In this document: positions 53,881-63,451 of the stretch, piece by piece | How the letters are laid out: every line of letters begins with the position of its first letter | How positions within the stretch are numbered: position 1 is the stretch's first letter | Assembly: GCF_026113935.1 (NCBI RefSeq) | Contig: NZ_JAPEUL010000006.1 | Coordinates: forward strand, 62,001-126,000 | DNA: 64,000 bases | Origin: Marinomonas rhodophyticola | Lineage (GTDB): Bacteria; Pseudomonadota; Gammaproteobacteria; Pseudomonadales; Marinomonadaceae | Direction of reading: 5' to 3' | The notes under the pieces: generated by a model | Told to the model about the DNA's origin: nothing | The model's database searches: none | Seen by the model: the letters and a program-made list of their open reading frames with translations, nothing else | Program-made: the position numbers and the translations under genes

Positions 53881-54845
53881 ATCACCAATCCCCATAAATA
53901 CACACTTTTATCCACTAACCAAATGGCTTCTTTTAAATGTTTAGGCCTAGGCATTTCACCCTCTCCTAAAATCGGCCTCGTCTCTATTTTGCCAAAATAC
54001 GGTGCCTCACCACCCAATTGAACCCCTATCGCACCAGCACCAGCGGCCATAACAGGACCCGCATTGGGGCTTTTCCAACGAGCCGAAGGACGACGAGCAC
54101 TGCGAATAGCTGCCCGCCAATGGCCACAAGCGGCGTAAGTGTAAACCACTAATCGCGCGGGCAGATAATTCAGCACATCGTCAAATCGTGCGGCAAACCA
54201 GCCAAAATGCAACAAAGACTCGGTTTTATAGCCCCACATAGCGTCTAGCGTATTGGCCAAACGATATAACAAAGCTCCTGGTGCTCCCAAGAGTACAAAC
54301 CAAAAAATCGGCGCAAAAACCGCATCACTGCCATTTTCCAATACCGACTCAATACCGGCCTTCGCGACGGCAGACTCATCCAAATTTTGAGTATCCCGAC
54401 TGACGATATAACTGACAGCAAGACGTGCTTCATTGAGCTTTTCAGCCGCCTCTTCAGTCGTCATTTCAGACGATAGCGACACAGCCGACAAGGGCTGGTA
54501 AATCGCCAACGCGTGCTCCCGCAAACTCTGCCAACCAATCGCAAAATACAATATAAGAATAGACAGAATCACATCCAGCAGATTAGGCAGTAGCCAAAAC
54601 AATACCGATAAGATCAATAACCAAGGCAATACGGCGATCAGCCAAGCCAGCACACCCACCATACGTTGACGAGCCGAGGAGGCATCTAAAGGCAGCTGAG
54701 TATGCTTGCGACACAAATCCACCCAACGGCCAAACCAGATCAGCGGATGCCAACTTTTCGGTTCACCTAGCCAGCGATCTAACACCAATGCCGCCAACAC
54801 CATAAAGCTGTTCGCCGCTAAAAAGTCAAAAATTGAAGTCATCAT
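53865..54845 (-). CDS. cbiB: Adenosylcobinamide-phosphate synthase CbiB
   Basis: About 326 residues with several membrane helices (FMVLAALVLDRWLGEPKSWH, HPLIWFGRW and VLPWLLILSVLFWLLPNLLD) and the CbiB signatures LAVSYIVSRDTQNLDESAVA and ENGSDAVFAPIFWFVLLGAP. It condenses adenosylcobyric acid with aminopropanol phosphate at the inner membrane. The start is one of two adjacent ATGs (54845 or 54842), without a clear ribosome site. It is divergent from cobQ with 80 bp between; no cobalamin riboswitch can fit there. Confidence 0.9.
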   Translation of the reverse strand: MMTSIFDFLAANSFMVLAALVLDRWLGEPKSWHPLIWFGRWVDLCRKHTQLPLDASSARQRMVGVLAWLIAVLPWLLILSVLFWLLPNLLDVILSILILYFAIGWQSLREHALAIYQPLSAVSLSSEMTTEEAAEKLNEARLAVSYIVSRDTQNLDESAVAKAGIESVLENGSDAVFAPIFWFVLLGAPGALLYRLANTLDAMWGYKTESLLHFGWFAARFDDVLNYLPARLVVYTYAACGHWRAAIRSARRPSARWKSPNAGPVMAAGAGAIGVQLGGEAPYFGKIETRPILGEGEMPRPKHLKEAIWLVDKSVYLWGLVICLLI

Positions 54846-54925
54846 GAATATAGGTCGTTTTTCACATAATGGGACAATGAGGTAGAATTCTATCACCTTA
54901 TTGATTTAAAGCGTGATGACTCTGA

Positions 54926-56438
54926 ATGCCAGCCTTTAGTTTAATGGTCCAAGGGACCACATCCGATGCCGGAAAAAGCACCCTAGTAACGGCTTTATGC
55001 CGCTTATTTGCCCGTCGAGGCATTCAAGTCGCCCCCTTTAAACCGCAAAACATGGCATTGAACAGCGCCGTGACCCAAGATGGCAATGAAATAGGTCGTG
55101 CCCAAGCCGTACAGGCTTATGCCGCGGGAGCTCGAACCCCACGTCGACATGAACCCCATCTTGCTAAAACCCAATACCGATGTCGGTGCTCAAGTCATCA
55201 TCCAAGGCAAAGCGGTGGGCAACATGGATGCCGTTGGCTACCACGAATACAAAAGCATCGCTAAAGTGGCTGCGCTGGATTCTTATTACCGTCTTGCCGA
55301 TCAATATCAGGCGGTGCTTATTGAAGGAGCCGGCAGTCCTGCTGAGATCAACCTACGTGCTCGTGACATTGCCAACATGGGCTTTGCTGAAAGCATCGAT
55401 TGTCCGGTTATTATTATTGCCGACATCGACAAAGGCGGCGTCTTTGCGCATCTGGTTGGCACCTTGGAACTGCTCAGCCCTAGCGAACAAGATCGCGTTA
55501 TTGGCTTTGTCATCAATCGCTTCCGAGGCGATATCAGTTTATTGCAGTCTGGATTAGATTGGCTTGAACAACGTACAGGCAAGCCCGTCCTTGGTGTATT
55601 GCCTTATTTAAAAGGCTTCCATCTAGAATCCGAAGACGCGGTCGCCCACAGCCCCGTCAAAACGGACGCCAATACCAAACTGAACGTGGTTATTCCCGTC
55701 ATGCCTCGCACCAGTAATCACACAGACTGGGATGCGCTGCGCCTCCATCCTAATGTGCAAGTCACCCTTGTCAAAGCAAACCAAGCCATACCGCCAGCCG
55801 ACCTTGTCATCTTGCCAGGCAGCAAAAGTGTACAGAGTGATTTAGCGTTTTTACGTCAGGAAGGTTGGGAAAAGTATTTAAATACACACCTAAGATATGG
55901 CGGTAAAGTCATGGGCATTTGCGGGGGCTTTCAGATGCTAGGGGAAAGCTTACTCGACCCCTATGGCTTAGAAAACCAACACGCCAACACCCAAGCCAAA
56001 GGCTTTGGTTATATCCCCATGACCACGGTGTTAGAAAAAGAAAAACAACTCAAGCAACGCCAAGGCTATCTGCAAATCGAGACACAACAAGCCCAATTCA
56101 CGGGCTACGAAATCCACTCCGGCGTATCAAGCTTTTCAACTAACACAAGCATCCGCCACTTTGCTAACTTAGAGAATGGAGAAAATAGCGAAAATGACGA
56201 AAAAGAAGGCTACATATCAGAAGATGGTAAGATTATAGGCACCTATTTACACGGTATATTCGACCATCCAGACGCCCTACAAGCTCTACTTCACTGGGCT
56301 GGCGTCGACCAAGCCGCCGCATTCGACTACGACCAATACCGCGATGCCGAAATCAACCGCCTCGCCGACAGCGCCGAACAACACATCAACATCGACGCGC
56401 TTATCGAACAGTGCAAAGCGTTTCAAAAAGCCACATGA
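54926..56438 (+). CDS. cobQ: Adenosylcobyric acid synthase CobQ, frame broken by one extra base
   Basis: The N-terminal ATPase domain ([36 protein letters not shown]) runs to [14 protein letters not shown]. The frame then slips at 55125-55137, where dropping one base (for example the T in GAGCTCGA) joins it to [20 protein letters not shown]. The C-terminal glutamine amidotransferase domain is complete ([12 protein letters not shown] nucleophile region, [10 protein letters not shown]). The restored protein has 503 residues. It amidates four side chains of adenosylcobyrinic acid diamide. It is divergent from cbiB-cobD-cobU. Confidence 0.88.
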
Positions 56439-56565
56439 GGGCTATTTAGGAAATTAAAGCAGTTGGTCTTTTGTCGTTAAAACGATACAGTCTAAATAAG
56501 AAACAATATTTTTAAATATCCAAAAATCTAGGTCTTGATTAAGTCCTCATACAAGGAAACAGGGA

Positions 56566-59500
56566 ATGGAAGAAAAAGCACAACAGCCAGTACAGGAAGA
56601 CTTTACTCTTACCCCCTTACTCCTGAGTTTAACGAAGATAATCATGGCTCATATATCAAACGAATCAATTCTGCTTTAAAAGAGGCAAAAATTAGAAATA
56701 TTGCGTTATCTGGTACCTATGGCGTCGGTAAAAGCAGTATTCTTCAAAAAGTAGCTGAAGAGCATAAAGATGACGTTGTTGGGATTTCTTTATCCACATT
56801 AGCACCAGCAGACTCTCACGAAGTTGACGAAAGCATCCCTAAGCAAGCATCTACAACCACAAACAGAATCCAACAAGAAATCGTTAAGCAGTTGCTTTAC
56901 CGTATCGAGTCACACAACGCGCCGCGCTCTCGCTTTAACCGGATCGAAAGCTTCAACTGCAAACGTGAACATAGTATCGCAGCGCTTTCAGGTATTGTTT
57001 TTACACTCCTCTTTCTTCTAATGGAATGGACTGAGAAAATTATTTCAATTCATGAAAGCATTGCTGCATTAGGAGCTTGGATACATGTAATTGTATTCTT
57101 TTTATTAGCATCCTGTACTTTCATGGCACGCTACCTTTTTCAAGGTCGAGTCAATATTAGCCAGCTATCGACAGGCAATGCTGCCATTTCATTGGATGAA
57201 AAATCGGTATCGTATTTCGACCAATACTTAGATGAGATCGTTTATTTTTTTGAAGTATCAAAGAAAAATATCGTTATTTTTGAAGATATCGATAGATTTG
57301 AAGATTCATATATATTTGAGACTCTTCGCTCCCTAAACACACTTCTCAATAACGCCCCACAATTCGAAAGCAAGCCCATTCGTTTCATCTATGCCATCAA
57401 AGACAGCATATTCGACCCAAGCGCACAGAACTCACTAAACAAAAAAACAGAAGAAGTAACCATTACCCCTGAAGAAGCTGAAATTCAACGAGCCAACAGA
57501 ACCAAGTTCTTTGACCTTATTATTCCAGTGGTTCCTTTTATTACTCACAGAAGCGCAAGAGACCTCGTTATACAAGTTTTAGGTAAAACGGATCAGGAAA
57601 AAATAGGTGATGAGTTGATCAATCTGGCCGCTCGCTATGTTCCAGATATGCGTTTACTAAAAAATATATACAATGAATTCATTATTTTTCGTGAAAAAAT
57701 ATTCACAGATAACGACAAAAAACTCAATTTAAATGAAAGCGAACTCTTTGCCATGATGCTTTATAAAAGTACTCATCTATCTGATTTCGAATTAATTCGA
57801 TTAGGAAAAAGTAAGCTAGATGAAATTTATTATTTAAGCAGGGAGTTCGTTAACGAAAATACAAATGAAATTAACAAGGAAATCAGAACAAGCATCCTAA
57901 ACCTCACTAAGTTAAGTAAACATGGTATAGAAAAACGCTGTGTAGATTTTGGCAAACGACTCATTGCTCATATTGAACGTACCTCTAGAGCAGTTAATTG
58001 TCACATTGACAATGGTGTTTTTTCATTTGCCAGCAAACAATATGGATTAATAGAACTCAAAGGCATAGAGTTTTGGAACGAGTTCATATCAAATCCAGAC
58101 GAACAAAAACTATCATGGAGTCAAAGGTAGCATAGCAATAAACTTACATTCCAACGATCAGATTTAGAAGACGTTTTAGAGGATAGCTTTAACCCTGATA
58201 ATTGGCAGGAAGTAGACAGTAAGAAACTGAAAACTGATATTAGTCAGAAAAAAACTAAACTAGAGTTTCTTCGAAGCGCAACGATTAAAGACCTAATAAA
58301 CGAGTCAAAGCTAACGCTTGATTACAATCAATCAAGACAGACATTCGATTCTATTACACGTGAAATACTATCTGATGGGCTTGCCTACCAGCTCATAACA
58401 TCAGGTTATCTAAACCGTAACTTCACCTTGTATACCTCAACATTTCATGGAAAGGCTATCAGCGCTAACGCTCAGAATTTTATCATCCATAATGTTGGCT
58501 CCAACATAATGGATGAACAACTAATACTTGAAGAAAGAGATATAAAATCTATTATCAGTGAATGTGGTGACCAAGCACTTAGCGAACCTTGTCTTTACAA
58601 CATTTCTATTCTGAATTATCTGTTAGAGTTTGACCATATTAAAGCAGGCATAATGATTCAGTCACTCATACAGTTTGGGGAAGACGAAATACGTTTTTTA
58701 CAAGCTTATCTAAGTGGTGAAAATAAACACACTGAATTGATCAAAAAAATCACATTGGAGACAGTAGAAGTCCTTGAATTCCTAATCAATCAAGTGGAGC
58801 TAAATAATGAACTACGTCTTTCCCTCATTAGTACTGCACTAGAACACTTAAATTCAGAACTAGAATACAGCATAGAAGACTCGGTATCAAAATACCTACA
58901 AGAGCATTATTTTGAACTGAATATCTTATTGTCTTCGAAAGAAAGAAATCAGGCAGAAAATATTGCCAAGCTATACTCTAATGCTTCAATTCGCGTAGCG
59001 AAATTGAAGCCCCTATCTGAACAAATACGTAACGCATTTATTGCAAAAGACCTGTATGAAATCAATGTTGAAAACCTAAAGATAGTATTAGGTAATGAAA
59101 CAGATTTAGCGTTAGATGTAGCATTAGAAAAAGACCAAAAAGTCTATTACTATTTATTACGTAATTTAGAAAGATACTTGAATGCTGTGGACAATAATTT
59201 CAACACAGTCACATCAAATGAGTATTTAATAAAAATAATCGATGATGTTTCGGAATCAGAAAATCACGAAAAATTAGGGAAAATAATCAGAAATTCATCA
59301 CCCGATTGCATTATTCAGAGTCTAGATGTCGTTAGAATGGAGGCTTGGATATTCTTAGCCAGCTGTCAACGCTTTACTGCAACATTCAATAATATCAGCA
59401 GCTACATATCTATCAATCATGGTATTGATGAGTATCTTGAAAGGATTCTTATACAAAACGATGCCATCGTCGAACATGAATCAGCCACCCAAGAAGAAAA

Positions 59501-60212
59501 AGAAAAACTGACTATCAACATTCTAAATGCTAATAACCTCTCAGCCGAGCACAAAGTTCAGCTTGTTAACAGTTTGAATTTAGACAACTATATCGAGTCA
59601 AGTACTGTTCCTAAAGAAATGCTCCCACTGCTGTTAGAAAGTGATCTTGTCGAGGATTGTGAGGATACTTATGAACATCTTTTAGAAGAAGATTGGTCAA
59701 CTCGTGAACACTATATTGAAGCCTCAAACAAATTTCATGAATACATCACGCCAGAGCTTTTACAGGGTGATTTAGAAGCATTTCTTGCAAGCACTAAGAT
59801 CACTATAGAAAAAAAGATGTCTATCGTAGAACAAGCCATAGCATATACAGAAGACTGCGATAAAGGTGGACTTGTCGAATTGGCTCAATTTGCGATTAAC
59901 CAAGATAAAACACTGCCGATTGATGTCATCGAGAAAATGGCCAGCCATGGTATTGAAGACCAAAGTATTATTAAGCTATTACATCCTCAAATAAAGTTGG
60001 TACCAATATCTCAGTTAATCAATATTTTGACATTAATGAAGGCTGATTATCCTAAGTTAACTGCCGCTAATGGAAAAACAGCAAAAGTGCCGAATAACGA
60101 AGAAAACAAGGCTTTCCTTCAAATCTTAAAAAATCATGAACTTGTTAGCTCTTTCCCACCAACTTCAGATCCTATTCTTAAGGTATATATGAAAGGAAAG
60201 AGTAAAAATTGA
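56566..60212 (+). pseudogene. KAP/YobI-type P-loop ATPase with inserted membrane helices, interrupted
   Basis: After a frame repair near 56601-56610 (one base missing after MEEKAQQPVQEDF), a 1215-codon reading frame covers this region. Walker A GTYGVGKSS is at 56712-56738, two hydrophobic helices lie at about 56985-57060 and 57075-57140, and Walker B with downstream Asp/Arg (NIVIFEDIDRFEDSYIFETL) is at about 57267-57320. This is the KAP layout, ATPase folded at the membrane, and I believe it belongs to the YobI-ATPase family. A TAG at 58128-58130 interrupts it; the remaining 690 codons are helical repeats without recognised enzymatic motifs. Neighbours are fic and a toxin-antitoxin pair, and the region is AT-rich, so it is probably horizontally acquired. 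AAGGA precedes the ATG at 56566. Confidence 0.72.
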
Positions 60213-60232
60213 TTGTAATAAAATAGCTCGAA

Positions 60233-60357
60233 TTAACCATTTAGCGCTTTTAGCGCATACTCTGGATCAGCCTCGACGATTTTAAGTAAAGCTCGTGCTG
60301 GTCCAGTTGGATGACGACCTTATTCCCAGTTTTCTAAAGTACGTTTACTGAAACCAA
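60233..60357 (-). pseudogene. Relic of an HTH antitoxin gene 3' end
   Basis: The reverse strand reads VKRTLENWE, stop, GRHPTGPARALLKIVEADPE, then YALKALNG and a stop. This matches the C-terminal half of the intact antitoxin at 61783-62073, with one codon lost and a CAA (Gln) changed to TAA. The N-terminal half is missing. It lies immediately downstream of fic on the same strand, so two antitoxin 3' ends bracket fic as direct repeats. Confidence 0.85.
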
Positions 60358-60371
60358 ACTAGTTGATAGAC

Positions 60372-61580
60372 CTACCAAATCCCCGGAAATACAGTTTCTA
60401 CTATGTTGGGAGATAATTTTGGTTCTACTGGCTGTTTTGGATCGGCTTTAAGCAAGCCTTCATCTCGCATTTGATTGATAACAGGTCTTAAGGTTTGCTC
60501 GCTCTTCCCAAAATGACTACTAATTTGCGAGCGAAATAGTGGCCCACGGTCGACAAGAAGCTTGTAAATGTCTCTTGCTTCGATTTTAAGTAGGGTTTTT
60601 TTGCCATTTATATCGGCTATCGCTCCTTTCGAGCGAAACTCAAAATAGATGTCCATTCTGGTTTTTAATGCTGTTGGCTCAAGCAGGTCATTAAAAAATC
60701 TCACCTGATCCAATGCCGTATCGATAAAGTACTTGGTAAAATAAATCAGCCCCCGTTTGGAAAGGATACCCTTTCCGTCAGATTCACCTTGCCTTGGCAT
60801 ATCTGCTTGCGCCAAGGCTTTATAATAAGCGTCGGTGTCTCTTGCAAATCCCCTTGCTAAAGACCAAAGGCCATATCCATCGTATCCTAAACAACGCATA
60901 TAGGTATCAGTGACCAATCTTGTTGTACGACCGTTACCATCAATAAAAGGATGAACCCAAGCCAACCTATGATGTAATGCTGCAGCGGCACATAAACGAT
61001 TAGTACCAAAGATTCGAGTTGGATTGTACATTTGTTCAATCCAACGCATATAACGACTGATCTCTTCTGGCATAGGCGGCTCGTGTTTGCCCACTAATAC
61101 CATTTTATCTCGGTAACTACCTGGAACAATCAGAATAGGCTTGCCCGTTTCATCCTCTGCTGGGGCGCCACGTTGATTCTTGACAATAAGAGCCTCTTCT
61201 GGAAAACCAGCATAAAATTCTTGATGGATATTTTTTATAAATTCCTGACAAACCACTTGCTCTGGCGATACATTGCTTCGAGACAGCTTCATTTGAACTT
61301 CAAGATGAGATAACAACTCCTGAATATCTTTCGAGTTGTTCATGTTGCTATCAGCATCAACAGACTGAGTTTTCAGTAGATCTTTAGGATGCGTTGGATT
61401 GCCTTCAATCTTGTTACTGTAATAACTGTTTACTAGACGTAGAAGCCACTCCAAGGACGACCGAAGGGAGTCAGGAATCGATTGATTCAGCTCTGCATCG
61501 GCTTTGATAAGCTCTATTATTTTATCTTGATACTCACCAAGATCATTCGATTCTAAGAAGGGTGTCATTGATATCATCAT
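60372..61580 (-). CDS. Fic family protein (probable AMPylase)
   Basis: The 402-residue protein has the Fic active-site motif H210-PFIDGNGRTTR at residues 210-221, intact, and an inhibitory-helix motif S55-NKIE-G60 of the [S/T]xxxE[G/N] type in the N-terminal region, so it is a class II Fic whose activity is self-restrained. A winged-helix-like C-terminal domain (LFRSQISSHFGKSEQTLRPV) may bind DNA or regulate. Fic enzymes transfer AMP from ATP to hydroxyl side chains; the target is unknown. AAGGAAGCG precedes the ATG at 61580. It sits in the accessory island between an antitoxin relic and an intact toxin-antitoxin pair. Confidence 0.9.
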   Translation of the reverse strand: MMISMTPFLESNDLGEYQDKIIELIKADAELNQSIPDSLRSSLEWLLRLVNSYYSNKIEGNPTHPKDLLKTQSVDADSNMNNSKDIQELLSHLEVQMKLSRSNVSPEQVVCQEFIKNIHQEFYAGFPEEALIVKNQRGAPAEDETGKPILIVPGSYRDKMVLVGKHEPPMPEEISRYMRWIEQMYNPTRIFGTNRLCAAAALHHRLAWVHPFIDGNGRTTRLVTDTYMRCLGYDGYGLWSLARGFARDTDAYYKALAQADMPRQGESDGKGILSKRGLIYFTKYFIDTALDQVRFFNDLLEPTALKTRMDIYFEFRSKGAIADINGKKTLLKIEARDIYKLLVDRGPLFRSQISSHFGKSEQTLRPVINQMRDEGLLKADPKQPVEPKLSPNIVETVFPGIW

Positions 61581-61632
61581 CGCTTCCTTATTAGGCTACA
61601 AGCCACATAATTCATGGCATGAATGAGATAAC

Positions 61633-61665
61633 TATAACATTTTATAGCGTTATAAATATCGCTAT
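61633..61665. promoter_or_regulatory. Overlapping palindromes upstream of fic
   Basis: TATAAC (61633-61638) pairs with GTTATA (61649-61654), and ATAGCG (61644-61649) with CGCTAT (61660-61665). These AT-rich inverted repeats lie 53-85 bp upstream of fic in a 200-bp gap without genes and are a plausible operator/promoter. Confidence 0.4.
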
Positions 61666-61782
61666 TTTAAAGGTCATTTTTCAACCTATCAGCCTTAATT
61701 TAAATTTCAAACAATCTTCAAAAAAATAAATGACCTATAAAAAATAATGAAACCTTTACAACATGGAGGTTTTTAACAATGT

Positions 61783-62073
61783 TCATCCATGCAGCGCTTT
61801 CAGCGCATACTCTGGATCCGCATCGACGATTTTAAGCAAAGCGCGAGCTGGTCCCGTTGGATGACGGCGACCTTGTTCCCAGTTTTCTAAAGTACGTTTA
61901 CTGACACCAAGCAGGTTAGCAAAACGGCTTTGACTTAAACCCGTTTTGGTACGAATTGCCTTCACTTCTGGGTCTGCAAATTCTGTGGTACGTGCCGCTG
62001 AGACTTGGCCTTTTATAATGTTGTCAGCTTGCTGTACGCTTTCCAGCAATTCATTGAACATGTCGTCATTCAT
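61783..62073 (-). CDS. HTH-domain antitoxin (HigA/NadS-like)
   Basis: A 96-residue protein with a helix-turn-helix at about residues 40-75 (AIRTKTGLSQSRFANLLGVS, KRTLENWEQGRRHP) and a short N-terminal region (MFNELLESVQQADNIIKGQ) of the type that binds RelE-like toxins. It begins at ATG 62073, four bases of overlap with the toxin stop (ATGA), with AAGGTGG six bases upstream, so a GTG start at 62082 is not used. It should neutralise the toxin and repress the operon by the palindrome at 62403-62417. A degenerate copy of its 3' half lies at 60233-60357. Confidence 0.88.
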   Translation of the reverse strand: MNDDMFNELLESVQQADNIIKGQVSAARTTEFADPEVKAIRTKTGLSQSRFANLLGVSKRTLENWEQGRRHPTGPARALLKIVDADPEYALKALHG

Positions 62074-62387
62074 TGTGACCACCTTTCTACTATTTGTCTT
62101 AGCGCCTTGGTTTGCGCATCGCTTAAATTCTCTTGAGTGCTTTTGGAAAAAATATACATCATGTAAAGCTGCTCATTCTCAGTCATCCAGTAATAGATGA
62201 TTCGTACGCCACCACTTTTCCCACGACCATCCACAGACCAGCGAATCTTCCTTAAACCACCACTGTTTTTAATCAACACACCAAGATCTGGCTTTATAAC
62301 CAAGGCTTCCTGCAATTCCTTGTATTCATCGTCGCCCATTATTTCATTAATAAGTTTGGTGAAAATGGGTGTTTCAACAATTACCAT
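62070..62387 (-). CDS. RelE/HigB-like toxin
   Basis: A 105-residue protein with the RelE/ParE fold pattern: IFTKLINEIMGDDEYKELQE, then GGLRKIRWSVDGRGKSGGVR, IIYYWMTENEQLYMMYIFSK and a C-terminal helix (LRQIVERWSQ). Such toxins usually cut mRNA on the ribosome; basic residues in the RWSVDGRGKSGGVR block fit RNA contact. It precedes the antitoxin gene (toxin-first, as in higBA) and overlaps it by four bases. GGAGATGTC precedes ATG 62387. Distinguishing RelE from HigB or ParE subtypes would require alignment. Confidence 0.88.
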   Translation of the reverse strand: MVIVETPIFTKLINEIMGDDEYKELQEALVIKPDLGVLIKNSGGLRKIRWSVDGRGKSGGVRIIYYWMTENEQLYMMYIFSKSTQENLSDAQTKALRQIVERWSQ

Positions 62388-62402
62388 GACATCTCCAAAT
62401 TA

Positions 62403-62417
62403 TACGCCAATGGCGTA
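62403..62417. promoter_or_regulatory. Palindromic operator of the toxin-antitoxin operon
   Basis: TACGCCA-A-TGGCGTA, perfect 7-bp arms around a single base, lies 16 bp upstream of the toxin start. This is the usual place and form of an autoregulatory HTH-antitoxin site. Confidence 0.75.
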
Positions 62418-62575
62418 ATTTGTCGATTAATAATTGAGCAGCAATAAATAGAAGCAAAAGACGCTAAAGAATAGTTTTTGAACATATAAGAATTCCTTTT
62501 CCTATAAAGTTTGACACCACAACAATGACGCTCCATTGCACTATCGTCAATAAAAAAGAAGCTAGATATCGTATC

Positions 62576-62612
62576 GAAAAAATCCCCATGCTGTTTTCAC
62601 AACATAGGGATT
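62576..62612 (-). terminator. Rho-independent terminator after hutG
   Basis: On the minus strand AATCCC-TATGTTG and CAGCATG-GGGATT arms (62581-62612) form an interrupted hairpin followed by a T-run (62576-62582). It lies 24 bp beyond the hutG stop. Confidence 0.82.
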
Positions 62613-62635
62613 CTTGAACCATAAAACAGCTGAGG

Positions 62636-63451
62636 TTAAAAGCGAACGTATAGACAGGCTTCAATCACGTCTTTCAGTTGTTGTGTAATCAATGGCTGCT
62701 TCTGTTCATCCAGTTGATATTCTGACTGTTTTGCCAGTTCGTCATTAATGTAAGTCGCTTGAGAAAGTTCGAGCTGAATAGCATGAATCCCCTCATTTGG
62801 TTGGCCGAAATGGCGCGTGATATAGCCGCCTTTAAAACGCCCATTGAGCACTTGCGTATAATTTGGTCGCAGTATTTGGGTGACGACGTTGGCTAAGGCT
62901 TCATGACACGCCTTACCTTCGTTGGTACCCCAGTTGAAGTCTGGCAGTGTACCATCAAATAACATAGGCACTTCGGCGGCGATGCTGTGGGCGTCAAACA
63001 GAATAGCGTAGCCAAATTTGGCTTTTAAACGCGCCAGTTCTTGCTCAATGGTGCCGTGATAGGGTTTCCAAATGTGTTCTTTGCAAACAGCTTTATGTTC
63101 ATCTGTTGGCGCTTTACCTTCGACAAAAACTGGGCTGTCTTCGAATAAAATATCAGGGAACAGCCCCGTGGTTTTGGTTACATAAAGCGGTTTATCATCA
63201 TATGGACGGTTAAGATCGATCACATAGCGAGAATAATTTGCCTTGATACAGCCCACACCCAATGATTCTAAAAACTCATAAAGCTCAGGAATAAACCAAT
63301 CGGTATCAGGCAATTTTTTAGCTTGATCTGTCAATCCAGCTTGCACATCGGCAGTCAGATTCAGCCCTGAATGCGGCATGCTCACCAATAAAGGCGAATC
63401 CCCTTGCACAAAGTCAAAGGCTGGTACGGTTAATGAAGCGTGTGTTGTCAT
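62636..63451 (-). CDS. hutG: N-formylglutamate deformylase
   Basis: The 271-residue enzyme matches HutG (N-formylglutamate amidohydrolase family): [12 protein letters not shown] at residues 20-31, [29 protein letters not shown] and [20 protein letters not shown]. It hydrolyses N-formylglutamate to glutamate and formate, ending the five-step histidine degradation route. Its ATG (63451) overlaps the hutI stop by four bases, and a terminator follows, so it is the last gene of a hut operon that continues past the window. Confidence 0.94.
   Translation of the reverse strand: MTTHASLTVPAFDFVQGDSPLLVSMPHSGLNLTADVQAGLTDQAKKLPDTDWFIPELYEFLESLGVGCIKANYSRYVIDLNRPYDDKPLYVTKTTGLFPDILFEDSPVFVEGKAPTDEHKAVCKEHIWKPYHGTIEQELARLKAKFGYAILFDAHSIAAEVPMLFDGTLPDFNWGTNEGKACHEALANVVTQILRPNYTQVLNGRFKGGYITRHFGQPNEGIHAIQLELSQATYINDELAKQSEYQLDEQKQPLITQQLKDVIEACLYVRF

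Noticed and set aside
54846-54925. Cobalamin riboswitch between cbiB and cobQ
   Set aside because: The spacer is 80 bp, too short, and lacks the conserved B12-box sequence on either strand.
58128-58130. TAG in the ATPase as a pyrrolysine or suppressed codon
   Set aside because: Nothing suggests a pyrrolysine system, and a paired indel or a simple nonsense mutation explains it more simply.
62464-62664. 66-codon ORF on the minus strand downstream of hutG
   Set aside because: It runs through the hutG terminator hairpin, lacks a ribosome site and resembles no family.
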